Shown here: positions 52,200-60,790 of the stretch, piece after piece | How the letters are laid out: every line of letters begins with the position of its first letter | How positions within the stretch are numbered: position 1 is the first letter of the stretch | Assembly: GCF_006385175.1 (NCBI RefSeq) | Contig: NZ_VFIY01000014.1 | Location: 124,001-188,000 of the forward strand | Direction of reading: 5' to 3' | DNA: 64,000 bases | Origin: Emcibacter nanhaiensis | Lineage (GTDB): Bacteria; Pseudomonadota; Alphaproteobacteria; Sphingomonadales; Emcibacteraceae | Translations under genes and position numbers: made by a program | Notes under the pieces: model-generated | Told to the model about the DNA's origin: nothing | Database searches by the model: none | Seen by the model: only the letters and a program-made list of their open reading frames with translations

Positions 52200-52802
52200 A
52201 TGTCACATCTTATCGGCCAGAAAGCCCCTGATTTTACAGCCCAGGCTGTCATGGAAAATGACGAACTGACAGAACTGACCCTGTCTGACTACCTGAAAGG
52301 CAGCTATGGTCTGATTTTCTTCTACCCGCTGGACTTCACCTTTGTCTGCCCGTCTGAAATCATTGCTTTCAGCAACCGCATGGACAAATTTGCCGAACTG
52401 AACACCAAAGTCGTCGGCGTCAGCGTCGACTCCCAGTATTCACACTATGCCTGGCGCAACACCCCGCCAAACAAAGGCGGTCTCGGCCCGATCAAATTCC
52501 CGCTGGTTGCCGACCTGACCAAACAGATTGCCAAAGACTATGGCGTGCTGATCGAAGACGCCGGCGTCGCCCTGCGCGGTTCCTTCCTGATCGACAAGGA
52601 AGGCAACATCCGGCACTATGTGATCAACGACCTGCCGCTGGGCCGCAACGTGGACGAAAGCATCCGCATGGTTGAAGCCCTGCAGTTCCATGAAGAACAC
52701 GGCGAAGTCTGTCCGGCCGGTTGGCAGAAAGGCCAGGAAGGCATGAAAGACACCGCAGAAGGTGTGGCCAGCTACCTCGCTTCACATGCTGAAGAACTCT
52801 AA
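52200..52802 (+). CDS. 2-Cys peroxiredoxin (AhpC/Prx1 type)
   Basis: A 200-aa thiol peroxidase that reduces H2O2 and organic peroxides. The peroxidatic Cys50 lies in FYPLDFTFVCPSEIIAF and the resolving Cys171 in GEVCPAGW; the C-terminal tail is that of typical 2-Cys Prx1/AhpC enzymes. The GVSVDSQYSHYAWRNTP segment is also characteristic. GGAGA precedes the ATG. It is monocistronic, with its own promoter and operator, and a strong terminator follows. No ahpF is adjacent, so thioredoxin is the probable reductant. Confidence 0.94.
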   Translation: MSHLIGQKAPDFTAQAVMENDELTELTLSDYLKGSYGLIFFYPLDFTFVCPSEIIAFSNRMDKFAELNTKVVGVSVDSQYSHYAWRNTPPNKGGLGPIKFPLVADLTKQIAKDYGVLIEDAGVALRGSFLIDKEGNIRHYVINDLPLGRNVDESIRMVEALQFHEEHGEVCPAGWQKGQEGMKDTAEGVASYLASHAEEL

Positions 52803-52823
52803 GAGTTCCACCAGTTTTCTGAG

Positions 52824-52851
52824 AAAGGCGGGATTTTTCCCGCCTTTTTTT
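52824..52851 (+). terminator. Rho-independent terminator after peroxiredoxin gene
   Basis: GGCGGG (52827-52832) pairs with CCCGCC (52839-52844) and seven T follow, 22 bp after the stop. Confidence 0.9.
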
Positions 52852-52928
52852 ATTGATGCAGCGCAAAATTGACCATTATTATGTAAACAGCATAGTTCCA
52901 GGCAGCATTTAGATGAGCAGTTAGTCAA

Positions 52929-53813
52929 ATGGATTGGGATAAACTTAGAATTTTTCATACGGTCGCCTCTTCCGGCAGCTTTACCCATGCCGGGGAAAAG
53001 CTGAGCCTGAGCCAGTCGGCCGTCAGCCGGCAGATCAGGTCGCTTGAAGAAAGCCTGAATGTGTCCCTGTTCAACCGCCATGCGCGCGGTCTCAGCCTGA
53101 CTGACGAAGGGGAAACCCTGTTCAAGACCGCGGAAGATGTGGTCTCCAAGATCCACTTCACAGAACAGCAGCTTCTGGAAGGCAGTGACGTCCCCATGGG
53201 GGAACTCAAGGTCACCACCACGCTCAGCTTCGGATCGACCTGGATGATGCACCATATCCGCGGCTTCATTGAAAAATATCCCGAAGTGGACGTGCAGTTG
53301 ATTGTCTCGGACCTGGATCTGGACCTGACCACAAGGGAAGCCGACGTGGCCATTCGCTTCCGCCCGTCCGAACATCTGGAGATGATCCAGAAACGGCTCG
53401 GCACCTTCCACCACCATCTTTATGCCTCGCCCGAGTATCTAAGTCGCAAGGGCCGCCCCAAGACCGTGGATGACCTCGACAACCACAGCCTGATCGCCTA
53501 CGGCCATGTGCCCTCCGCGCCAATACAAAGTATGGACTGGGCGCTGACAGAAGGCACCCTGGAACCGCGCAAACCATCTCTGCGGGTGAACAGCATCTAT
53601 GGTGTGCTGCAGGCAGTAAAGGCCGGTATCGGCATTGCCGCCCTGCCCGACTATCTTGTCCAGGGATCCATGAATGTGGTGCGTGTCCTGGAAGATACGG
53701 AGGGTCCCGAGTTCGACGCCTATATCACTTATCCACAGGAACTCAGGACGTCAAAGCGAATTGCCGCCTTCCGTGACTATATTATCCAGCAATTCAAGGG
53801 TACCCGCTTCTGA
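52929..53813 (+). CDS. LysR-family transcriptional regulator
   Basis: A 294-aa LysR regulator. The winged helix-turn-helix occupies residues 1-60 (LRIFHTVASSGSFTHAGEKL; LSQSAVSRQIRSLEESLNVS) and the effector domain the rest (VDVQLIVSDLDLDLTTREAD; GIGIAALPDYLVQG). The effector domain lacks the two redox Cys of OxyR, so it is not OxyR despite standing next to a peroxiredoxin gene. The target is unknown; LysR proteins often regulate a neighbour. The first sRNA candidate begins about 70 bp past its stop. Confidence 0.92.
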   Translation: MDWDKLRIFHTVASSGSFTHAGEKLSLSQSAVSRQIRSLEESLNVSLFNRHARGLSLTDEGETLFKTAEDVVSKIHFTEQQLLEGSDVPMGELKVTTTLSFGSTWMMHHIRGFIEKYPEVDVQLIVSDLDLDLTTREADVAIRFRPSEHLEMIQKRLGTFHHHLYASPEYLSRKGRPKTVDDLDNHSLIAYGHVPSAPIQSMDWALTEGTLEPRKPSLRVNSIYGVLQAVKAGIGIAALPDYLVQGSMNVVRVLEDTEGPEFDAYITYPQELRTSKRIAAFRDYIIQQFKGTRF

Positions 53814-53850
53814 TACAAGCCATGCACTAGACGCATAGCTGTGTTGTGAA

Positions 53851-53877
53851 TTGAAAGGGTGGTCACCCGGGCCCCCT
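53851..53877 (+). promoter_or_regulatory. heat-shock (RpoH)-like promoter of sRNA 1
   Basis: TTGAAA (53851-53856), a 15-bp spacer and CCCCCT (53872-53877) fit the RpoH pattern TTGAAA-N11-16-CCCCAT apart from one base. The spacer contains the perfect palindrome GGGTG-GT-CACCC (53857-53868), which could be an operator. Confidence 0.45.
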
Positions 53878-53883
53878 GTGGCT

Positions 53884-54056
53884 ATATTCAACTCAGATGA
53901 TGCGTTGCATCGTCTCCTGAAAGAACCTCCCAAGTAATTTCAGGCGCTATGATCGGATGTCCTCCCAGATGAAGATTATAGCTTGTTTCATTGTCTCCCA
54001 GACATGAAGCCTCCCTATATTTTTGACTATGCCGGGTTCGTCCCGGCATTTTTTTT
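53884..54056 (+). ncRNA. candidate small RNA 1 with CCUCC loops
   Basis: About 170 nt without a reading frame but with a regular series of hairpins: GATGATGC-GTT-GCATCGTC, CTGAAA...TTTCAG with CCTCCC in the loop, GCTATGATC...GATTATAGC again with CCTCCC in the loop, TTCAT-T-GTCT-CCC-AGAC-ATGAA, then CCTCCC single-stranded before a perfect terminator. Loop CCUCC motifs can pair with Shine-Dalgarno sequences, as in rhizobial alpha-r14 and Rhodobacter CcsR RNAs. The 3' 75 nt are identical to those of sRNA 2. The 5' end is inferred from the promoter. Confidence 0.7.
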
Positions 54057-54058
54057 GC
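53984..54058 (+). repeat. 75-bp perfect direct repeat, copy 1
   Basis: Identical over 75 bp to 54288-54362, with similar but diverged sequence on the left (CCTCCC followed by about 20 partly matching bases). It covers the last hairpin, the CCTCCC linker and the terminator of each sRNA candidate. Confidence 0.95.
54029..54056 (+). terminator. terminator of sRNA 1
   Basis: ATGCCGGG and CCCGGCAT form a perfect 8-bp stem with loop TTCGT, followed by eight T. Confidence 0.92.
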
Positions 54059-54169
54059 CTTTAAATATCCTTCAAACTGGCTACATATTGTGCTTTGCAC
54101 TATTTCTTTAAAATTTATACAAAAACTTGTTTTGTTTGGTTTTATAATATTTTTTTCACATTTTACCCC

Positions 54170-54198
54170 TTTACAAAGAGTCGAAACATCCCTATGTT
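54170..54198 (+). promoter_or_regulatory. sigma-70-type promoter of sRNA 2
   Basis: TTTACA (54170-54175), 17-bp spacer, TATGTT (54193-54198). Transcription would begin near 54205, just at the first hairpin of sRNA 2. Confidence 0.6.
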
Positions 54199-54204
54199 AC
54201 ATAA

Positions 54205-54360
54205 AGATGTTGCATCGCAATATCTTTGAAGCAACGCCATGTTGCTTCTGGCTGTGGCTTATATGCCTCCCATATGTAAGTTGCAGCTGTTTCATTGTCT
54301 CCCAGACATGAAGCCTCCCTATATTTTTGACTATGCCGGGTTCGTCCCGGCATTTTTTTT
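54205..54360 (+). ncRNA. candidate small RNA 2 with CCUCC loops
   Basis: About 155 nt. The first hairpin is AAAGAT-G-TTGC-ATC-GCAA-T-ATCTTT, the second GAAGCAAC-GCCAT-GTTGCTTC, the third CTTATATG-CCTCC-CATATGTAAG with the anti-Shine-Dalgarno motif in the loop. The fourth hairpin, CCTCCC linker and terminator are identical to sRNA 1. The architecture is conserved while the 5' halves differ in sequence, which argues for two related regulators made by an older duplication with homogenised 3' ends. No protein-coding potential is seen. Confidence 0.72.
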
Positions 54361-54362
54361 GC
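54288..54362 (+). repeat. 75-bp perfect direct repeat, copy 2
   Basis: Second copy of the 75-bp repeat described at 53984-54058; the spacing between the copies is 304 bp from start to start. Confidence 0.95.
54333..54360 (+). terminator. terminator of sRNA 2
   Basis: Same hairpin as for sRNA 1: ATGCCGGG / CCCGGCAT, TTCGT loop and a T8 run. Confidence 0.92.
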
Positions 54363-54561
54363 TCACCGGCCTGTTCAAAATCCCGGCAGCCATCCCGGCG
54401 CAGCGCTCAAAATAGAGGCACGAGGTCTGCATTTTTTGCAAAGCTCTTCCTCAAACGATGAAAATTCCTTATATAAGTCAATACCTTACCAAACGGTTGT
54501 TTGAAGCATAAACTGCACAAATAACAGACATAAATGGAGTTCGATTAAATATTGTGCATGT
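54363..54561. other. intergenic region with no gene seen
   Basis: Between the second sRNA and the end of the HAD gene. AAAC-GGTT-GTTT near 54493-54504 is a short inverted repeat of operator type, but no plus-strand gene follows it. Confidence 0.3.
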
Positions 54562-55206
54562 CTAGTCAAGGTGATCCAGGACATCTGTCATCCGGTGGAT
54601 GACCACGCCCCCTGCCTTCAGCAGGTCGTCACACTCGCCGCGCACACTGTAGGCCAGCACATCCATGCCGGCGGTAACGGCGCCGCGCACCCCCGGCAGG
54701 CTGTCTTCCACCACCAGGCACAGGGCCGGATCGACTCCCATTTGATTCGCCGCAAACAGATAAAGGTCCGGCCAGGGTTTGCCGCGACTCACCTGGGACG
54801 AGCTGAAGATTCGCCCGTCGAAATCATCCTTCAGGCCGGTCAGGCCCAGGGTCACTTCCATTTTGGCAAAATCGCCGCTCGAGGCGACGCAGCTTTTGAT
54901 TCCCTGTTCCTTGAGATGGGCCACCACATCGTGGATTCCCTCCACTGCCGTGAGCTCGCGATGAAACACCTCGAAGGTTTCCGCCTGCACCCGATCGAGG
55001 AAATCGGCCGGCAGCGGCCGACCCAGAAGCTCTTCGGCCCGTTTCACGACAGAGGTCATGCTAAGCCCGACAAACTCGGACACCACCTCGGCAAGGGTCA
55101 TCTTCAGGCCTTCCCGCGCCAGAGCGTCGCGCAGCACCCGGTTGGCAATCGGCTCACTGTCCACCAGCACCCCGTCACAATCAAAAATCACAAGCTCATA
55201 GGTCAT
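54562..55206 (-). CDS. HAD-superfamily phosphatase (beta-phosphoglucomutase-like)
   Basis: A 214-aa HAD hydrolase of subfamily IA. Motif I is LVIFDCDGVLVDSEP with the nucleophile Asp, motif II Ser lies in KSCVASSGDF, motif III Lys in SRGKPWPDLYLF and motif IV in CLVVEDSLPGVRGAV. The helical cap lies between motifs I and II. Likely substrates are sugar phosphates or phosphoglycolate-like compounds. The ATG at 55206 directly precedes the fold with GGA upstream. Dps is encoded upstream on the same strand, separated by a terminator. Confidence 0.9.
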   Translation of the reverse strand: MTYELVIFDCDGVLVDSEPIANRVLRDALAREGLKMTLAEVVSEFVGLSMTSVVKRAEELLGRPLPADFLDRVQAETFEVFHRELTAVEGIHDVVAHLKEQGIKSCVASSGDFAKMEVTLGLTGLKDDFDGRIFSSSQVSRGKPWPDLYLFAANQMGVDPALCLVVEDSLPGVRGAVTAGMDVLAYSVRGECDDLLKAGGVVIHRMTDVLDHLD

Positions 55207-55218
55207 GACCATTCCAAA

Positions 55219-55250
55219 CAAAAAGGCAGCTTCACAAAATTGAAGCTACC
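55219..55250 (-). terminator. Rho-independent terminator after dps
   Basis: On the minus strand GGTAGCTTCA pairs with TGAAGCTGCC (one G-U pair) and a T5 run follows. It lies about 60 bp past the dps stop and partly overlaps the start region of the HAD gene. Confidence 0.8.
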
Positions 55251-55309
55251 TTTACACGGTTTAATCTGATTTTGCCAGACCGGCCAACAGACCGATCACT
55301 ACCGCTGCA

Positions 55310-55777
55310 TTAGTTGAGCAGGGACCGCAGCATCCAGGCATTTTTCTCGGAAACTTCCATCCGGTCGCCCAGGATACCGACCGTCGGTTCGTCACCGGCG
55401 TCCGCCGCCAGGGGCACGATTGAGCGTGCGGTACGGGTCACGGCCTCATTGGCCTCCACCAGGTTGCGGATCATCTGTTCCGCACTTGGAATACCGTCAT
55501 CTTCCGGAATACTGGTCAGCGCGGCGAATTCCTTGTAGGTGCCGGGGGCATATTCGCCGAGGGAGCGAATCCGCTCGGCAATCACGTCGATGGCCGCCCA
55601 CAGCTCCGTATAATGGACCTCGAACTGTTCATGCAGGGTCTGAAACATCGGACCCGTCACATTCCAGTGATAATTGTGGGTCTTCAGGTACAGCGTATAG
55701 GTATCGGCCATCAGACGGCTGAGGCCTTCGGCAATCTGCTGCCGTGTGTCATTGTCCATACCAATATTGATCTGCAT
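55310..55777 (-). CDS. dps: Dps-type DNA-protecting ferritin
   Basis: A 155-aa Dps/ferritin-like protein that oxidises and stores iron and shields DNA under oxidative stress. The ferroxidase motif is YHWNVTGPMFQTLHEQFEVH, continued by the WAAIDVIAERIRSLG helix. The last part (AWMLRSLL) is the typical C-terminal helix. The N-terminal tail is short and not Lys-rich, so DNA binding may be weak. AGAGGAG precedes the ATG. A Fur-family-like box lies in its promoter, as in the peroxiredoxin gene. Confidence 0.93.
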   Translation of the reverse strand: MQINIGMDNDTRQQIAEGLSRLMADTYTLYLKTHNYHWNVTGPMFQTLHEQFEVHYTELWAAIDVIAERIRSLGEYAPGTYKEFAALTSIPEDDGIPSAEQMIRNLVEANEAVTRTARSIVPLAADAGDEPTVGILGDRMEVSEKNAWMLRSLLN

Positions 55778-55809
55778 GTTATACTCCTCTTTTTAAGTCC
55801 AGTGCTTAA

Positions 55810-55837
55810 TATATAGTTTAGAATTATTACAAAACAA
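55810..55837 (-). promoter_or_regulatory. dps promoter with Irr/PerR-like box
   Basis: On the minus strand TTGTTT (55832-55837), 16-bp spacer, TATATA (55810-55815). Between them lies TTTAGAA-TTA-TTACAAA (55817-55833, plus strand), an imperfect version of the TTAGAA-N3-TTCTAA box of the peroxiredoxin gene. Confidence 0.5.
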
Positions 55838-56041
55838 GGCGGGCGCCGAAATTAACAACAATATTATAGATATATCCGGGACAATAACAATATTATGCAC
55901 CTTGCCACCTGATCCTGATCAATCCTTAGCATATTTTCATTTCGTCAGTGTTTTTATCGAGACGGCCTCCGGAATTTATTATAAATAATAGACATCTGAA
56001 CCCCGTATTATATTTGAATATTAAATACAGGCCCGGCAACT

Positions 56042-56923
56042 ATGGATATCGCCCAGATCAGGACCTTCATCGCCGTCTATGAAACCGGCAGCTTCCTGGC
56101 CGCCGCGGAGCGGGTCAATGTGACCCAGTCGACGGTCAGCATCCGCATCAAAAACCTGGAAAACCAGATCGGCAGCCCCCTGTTCGAGCGCAATAAACAG
56201 GGCGCCACCCCGACCGCGGCCGGACGCCAGTTCCTGAAACATGCCGTTGCCTTGTCGCGTATCTGGGACCAGGCCCGGCTGGAGGTGGGCATCGGAGAGG
56301 AGCAGGAAACCATGGTGCGGCTCGGCGCCCAGGTCAGCCTGTGGGATGGCTTCCTGCTGAACCTGCTGCCCTGGATGCGGGCCCATGCGCCGGAGGTGGC
56401 GGTCCGGACCGAAACCGGCAACGCCCCTGACCTGATCCGCAACCTGGCAGATAATTCACTGGATATCGCCGTTATGTACCGGCCGGAGCAACGCCCCGGA
56501 TTCAAAGTCCGCCAGATTCTCGACGAGGAGCTCATCCTGGTGTCCTCCACAGAACCCGGGCAGGATGCATTCGCCCAGGACTATGTCTATGTCAACTGGG
56601 GTCCTGAATTCCAGAGCGACCACGCTCTCAATTTCCCGGACATGGAGGTGCCGCGCGTTTCCCTCGATGTGGGCACCCTGGGCATCGGTTACCTGCTGAA
56701 CACGCCCGCCAGCGGCTATTTCCCCAAACGGACCGCCGCACCGCTGGTCAGGAACGGCCGGCTGCGGATTGTGGAAGGCGCGCCCCATTTCACCTATCCC
56801 GCCTATATGGTCTATGGCGAGGCGCTCGATGAAACGCTCGTCAGCCTGATCCTGGCGGGCCTCGACGACATCAGAAACGCCCTGCCGGAGCTGACAGGCG
56901 TGTCAGATAGCGGGAAAGTCTGA
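56042..56923 (+). CDS. LysR-family transcriptional regulator
   Basis: A 293-aa LysR regulator with N-terminal helix-turn-helix (IRTFIAVYETGSFLAAAERV; VTQSTVSIRIKNLENQIGSP) and an effector-binding domain (SLDIAVMYRPEQRPGFKVRQ). The effector-binding domain is compact and lacks an obvious Cys sensor. No metabolic gene is adjacent, so the target is unknown. It is divergent from dps across a 264-bp AT-rich region. The end of the small basic gene on the other strand is 13 bp past its stop. Confidence 0.92.
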   Translation: MDIAQIRTFIAVYETGSFLAAAERVNVTQSTVSIRIKNLENQIGSPLFERNKQGATPTAAGRQFLKHAVALSRIWDQARLEVGIGEEQETMVRLGAQVSLWDGFLLNLLPWMRAHAPEVAVRTETGNAPDLIRNLADNSLDIAVMYRPEQRPGFKVRQILDEELILVSSTEPGQDAFAQDYVYVNWGPEFQSDHALNFPDMEVPRVSLDVGTLGIGYLLNTPASGYFPKRTAAPLVRNGRLRIVEGAPHFTYPAYMVYGEALDETLVSLILAGLDDIRNALPELTGVSDSGKV

Positions 56924-56936
56924 CGGACGAGAGAGG

Positions 56937-57098
56937 TCAGGCCTGGTCGCGGTATTTGTCCCGTCGGGATTGCCGGCGTGACAGGTCGACCTTTTTCTTG
57001 CGGAAATCCCGATAGTCCTCTTCATCTTCGTAATCGACTCCATAGTCGTGATGATTTTTGGCGGTTCCGTGTTTGCCGTTTGCGCGGTGTTGCTTCAT
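56937..57098 (-). CDS. small highly charged protein, 53 aa
   Basis: A short minus-strand frame with ATG at 57098, AGGA about nine bases upstream and TGA at 56937-56939. The product is strongly charged: MKQHRANGKHGTAKNHHDYG, then YEDEEDYRDFRKKKVDLSRR and a final RRDKYRDQA. Alternating acidic and basic blocks suggest a nucleic-acid- or ribosome-binding small protein, but I recognise no family. Codon choice (GCC, GAC, CGC, AAG) resembles the neighbours, which supports coding. Confidence 0.6.
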   Translation of the reverse strand: MKQHRANGKHGTAKNHHDYGVDYEDEEDYRDFRKKKVDLSRRQSRRDKYRDQA

Positions 57099-57355
57099 TG
57101 CATGCGTTCCTGTGCGAAAAAAACATATTTTTCCATTTTTACTATTCCGTATCGCGGACTATTCGAAAAGCGAATTTATTTTAATGATATTATTTAATTT
57201 CCAAATAGATAGACCGGCGCGCGGCACCTTCCCTGGCGGAAGTCGGTCCTGGTATCGGCTTTCCGCATAATATCTATTGAATAAATTCTCTTTATTTCCC
57301 CCCGGGACGGCGCATTAATTCGCCTTATCATTCACTGAACTACGGAATACTCCAG

Positions 57356-57628
57356 ATGAAGAAAACCGCCTACGCCCTCCTGCCGGTCCTGGCCCTCGCG
57401 GCTGCTGCGCCGGCCCTTGCCGCCGACCTGAAAAACAATGACGATGTCGCCTACGAAGTCTATGTGGAAACCTCAGAACTGGAACAGACCGTCACCATCG
57501 GCGCCAACGAGACCCTGGGCGACCTGTGCCATGACTGCTATGTGGAAATTGTCGACACCGGCAGCGCCCTGACCATCGGCGAAGAGGAACATGTCACCAT
57601 TACCGACGGCCAGCTGTCGGCGGAATAA
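57356..57628 (+). CDS. small exported protein with a Cys pair
   Basis: A 90-aa protein with a clear signal peptide (KTAYALLPVLALAAAAPALA-A) and a mature part of about 68 residues rich in Glu, Thr and Val. It contains DLCHDCYVEI, a C-x2-C pair that could form a disulfide or bind metal. The segments look like short beta strands. The function is unknown. A terminator follows 60 bp downstream. Confidence 0.8.
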   Translation: MKKTAYALLPVLALAAAAPALAADLKNNDDVAYEVYVETSELEQTVTIGANETLGDLCHDCYVEIVDTGSALTIGEEEHVTITDGQLSAE

Positions 57629-57680
57629 GGCCGAACAGCGCAAGCCATACGCCTTCCCCCGGGTTGCATCCCCTGCAACC

Positions 57681-57722
57681 AAAAAAGAACCCCCTGCGGC
57701 CCTATGCCTGCAGGGGGTTTTA
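57681..57722 (+). terminator. bidirectional Rho-independent terminator
   Basis: ACCCCCTGC (57689-57697) pairs with GCAGGGGGT (57710-57718), flanked by A6 on the left and T4 on the right. It serves both the small exported protein gene and the convergent aminotransferase gene. Confidence 0.88.
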
Positions 57723-57743
57723 CTTTGAGATCTTCAGTTCCGC

Positions 57744-59033
<1,290 letters not shown>

Positions 59034-59194
59034 CTACGAAAACTCTCGGCTTTCTGCAAGCGAAGTTTCACAAAATCAGCAAAGAAATCCCATATGTTGA
59101 GAGTTAACTGGTTTGAGAAAAATTCTTCTTTGTTTATCATATATTTATATTCCCGCGCTAAGAAACAGGGGAAAATAAAAAAGGGGCGGATAAC

Positions 59195-60775
59195 GTGCTT
59201 TTCAATTCCTATGAATTTATTTTTGCCTTTCTGCCGGTCACGGTGGCGCTGTTTTTCCTGATTTCGCGCTTCGATCATGAAAAAGCCATCGGCGTGCTGG
59301 TGCTGGCCTCGCTGTTCTTTTACGGCTGGTGGAACCCGAAATATCTGTTCCTGATCATCCTGTCGATGGGGATCAACTATGGCGTCGGCCGCCTGCTCGG
59401 CAACGGTGACAAGGAAGGCCTCAGCCGCAAGACCATCCTCACCCTCGGCATCGTCTTCAACCTCGGGCTGCTCGGGTACTACAAATATGCCGGCTTCTTC
59501 GTCTCGAATGTGGCGGCGCTCACCGGCCTTGACTGGCAGATCGGCACCATCGTGCTGCCGCTGGCCATTTCCTTCTTCACCTTCCAGCAGATCGCCTATC
59601 TGGTCGACGCCTATGAAGGCATCACCAAGGAATATAAATTCCTGCATTACGCCCTGTTCGTGACCTTTTTCCCGCAGCTGATCGCCGGCCCCATCGTCCA
59701 CCACAAGGAGATGCTGCCCCAGTTCATGCAGGACGAGAAGATGCGCCTCCGGCTCGACAATATCACCATCGGCCTGATGATTTTCTCCATCGGCCTGTTC
59801 AAGAAAGCGGTGCTGGCCGACGGTGTCGCGGTCTATGCCACCCCGGTGTTCAAGGCGGCCGGCTCGGGCGCCGAGCTCGGCTTTTTCGAAGCCTGGGGCG
59901 GGGCGCTGGCCTATACCCTGCAGCTCTATTTCGACTTCTCCGGCTATTCGGACATGGCCATCGGCGCCGCCCGGCTGTTCGGCATCAGGCTGCCGCTTAA
60001 TTTCCATTCGCCCTACAAGGCGCTCAGCATCGTTGAATTCTGGCGCCGCTGGCACATGACCCTGTCCCGCTTCCTGCGCGACTATGTCTATATCCCGCTC
60101 GGCGGCAACCGCAAGGGCAAGGCCCGGCGCTATGTCAACCTCAGCGCCACCATGCTGCTCGGCGGCCTGTGGCACGGCGCCGGCTGGACTTTCGTCATCT
60201 GGGGGGCGCTGCACGGGCTTTATCTGGTGATCAACCACGGCTGGCATTTCGTGCAATCGAAACTGGGCCTGGAAGGGCTCAACAAATCATTTCTCTGGCG
60301 CGGTCTCGCCTGGGCCCTCACCTTCCTCGCCGTGGTGCTGGGCTGGGTGTTCTTCCGGGCCGAGGATTTCGATACCGCCACAACCATGCTGGCGGGCATG
60401 AGCGGCGCAAACGGCATCAGCATCCCCAACGGCATCGCCGTGCATCTGGGCCCGCTGCAGCAGCTGCTCAGTGGCCTCGGCATCGACTTCACCCTCGGCG
60501 GCGGCAGCAGCTTTGTCTGGACCTGGACCTGGATCATTGTCCTGCTGCCGGCGGCCCTGCTGCTGCCCAATACCCAGCAGATCATGGACCGGTTCGGCCC
60601 GGCCTATAACCGGGTCACCGACCAGGTCGCCTATACCCTGGCCAGCGACAGCCTGCTGATGCGCCGCATCCGCTTCCGCCCTTCCCTCGGCTGGGCCGCG
60701 ATCTGCGCCCTGATGACCGTCACCGGACTGCTGGCCCTGAGCCAGATCTCCGAATTCCTCTATTTCCAGTTCTAG
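59195..60775 (+). CDS. MBOAT O-acyltransferase (AlgI-like)
   Basis: A 526-aa membrane-bound acyltransferase that passes acyl groups across the inner membrane for polysaccharide O-acetylation. It has about ten membrane helices. The MBOAT motifs are FWRRWHMTLSRFLRDYVYIP followed by LGGNRKG, and GGLWHGAGWTFVIWGALHGL with the catalytic His. The start is the GTG at 59195 preceded by GGGGCGGA. It is followed 15 bp later by an SGNH-like partner. The polysaccharide it modifies may be that of the surface glycan loci in this window, which is inference. Confidence 0.92.
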   Translation: MLFNSYEFIFAFLPVTVALFFLISRFDHEKAIGVLVLASLFFYGWWNPKYLFLIILSMGINYGVGRLLGNGDKEGLSRKTILTLGIVFNLGLLGYYKYAGFFVSNVAALTGLDWQIGTIVLPLAISFFTFQQIAYLVDAYEGITKEYKFLHYALFVTFFPQLIAGPIVHHKEMLPQFMQDEKMRLRLDNITIGLMIFSIGLFKKAVLADGVAVYATPVFKAAGSGAELGFFEAWGGALAYTLQLYFDFSGYSDMAIGAARLFGIRLPLNFHSPYKALSIVEFWRRWHMTLSRFLRDYVYIPLGGNRKGKARRYVNLSATMLLGGLWHGAGWTFVIWGALHGLYLVINHGWHFVQSKLGLEGLNKSFLWRGLAWALTFLAVVLGWVFFRAEDFDTATTMLAGMSGANGISIPNGIAVHLGPLQQLLSGLGIDFTLGGGSSFVWTWTWIIVLLPAALLLPNTQQIMDRFGPAYNRVTDQVAYTLASDSLLMRRIRFRPSLGWAAICALMTVTGLLALSQISEFLYFQF

Positions 60776-60790
60776 GCGGGAGACGGCAAT

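Noticed and set aside
52929-53813. OxyR next to the peroxiredoxin gene
   Set aside because: The LysR protein lacks the two redox Cys of OxyR in its effector domain, and the peroxiredoxin promoter shows a Fur-family-like box instead.
53984-54362. Insertion-sequence ends or att sites in the 75-bp direct repeats
   Set aside because: There is no transposase or integrase nearby, the repeats are not inverted, and each one is exactly the 3' part of a hairpin-rich RNA with terminator.
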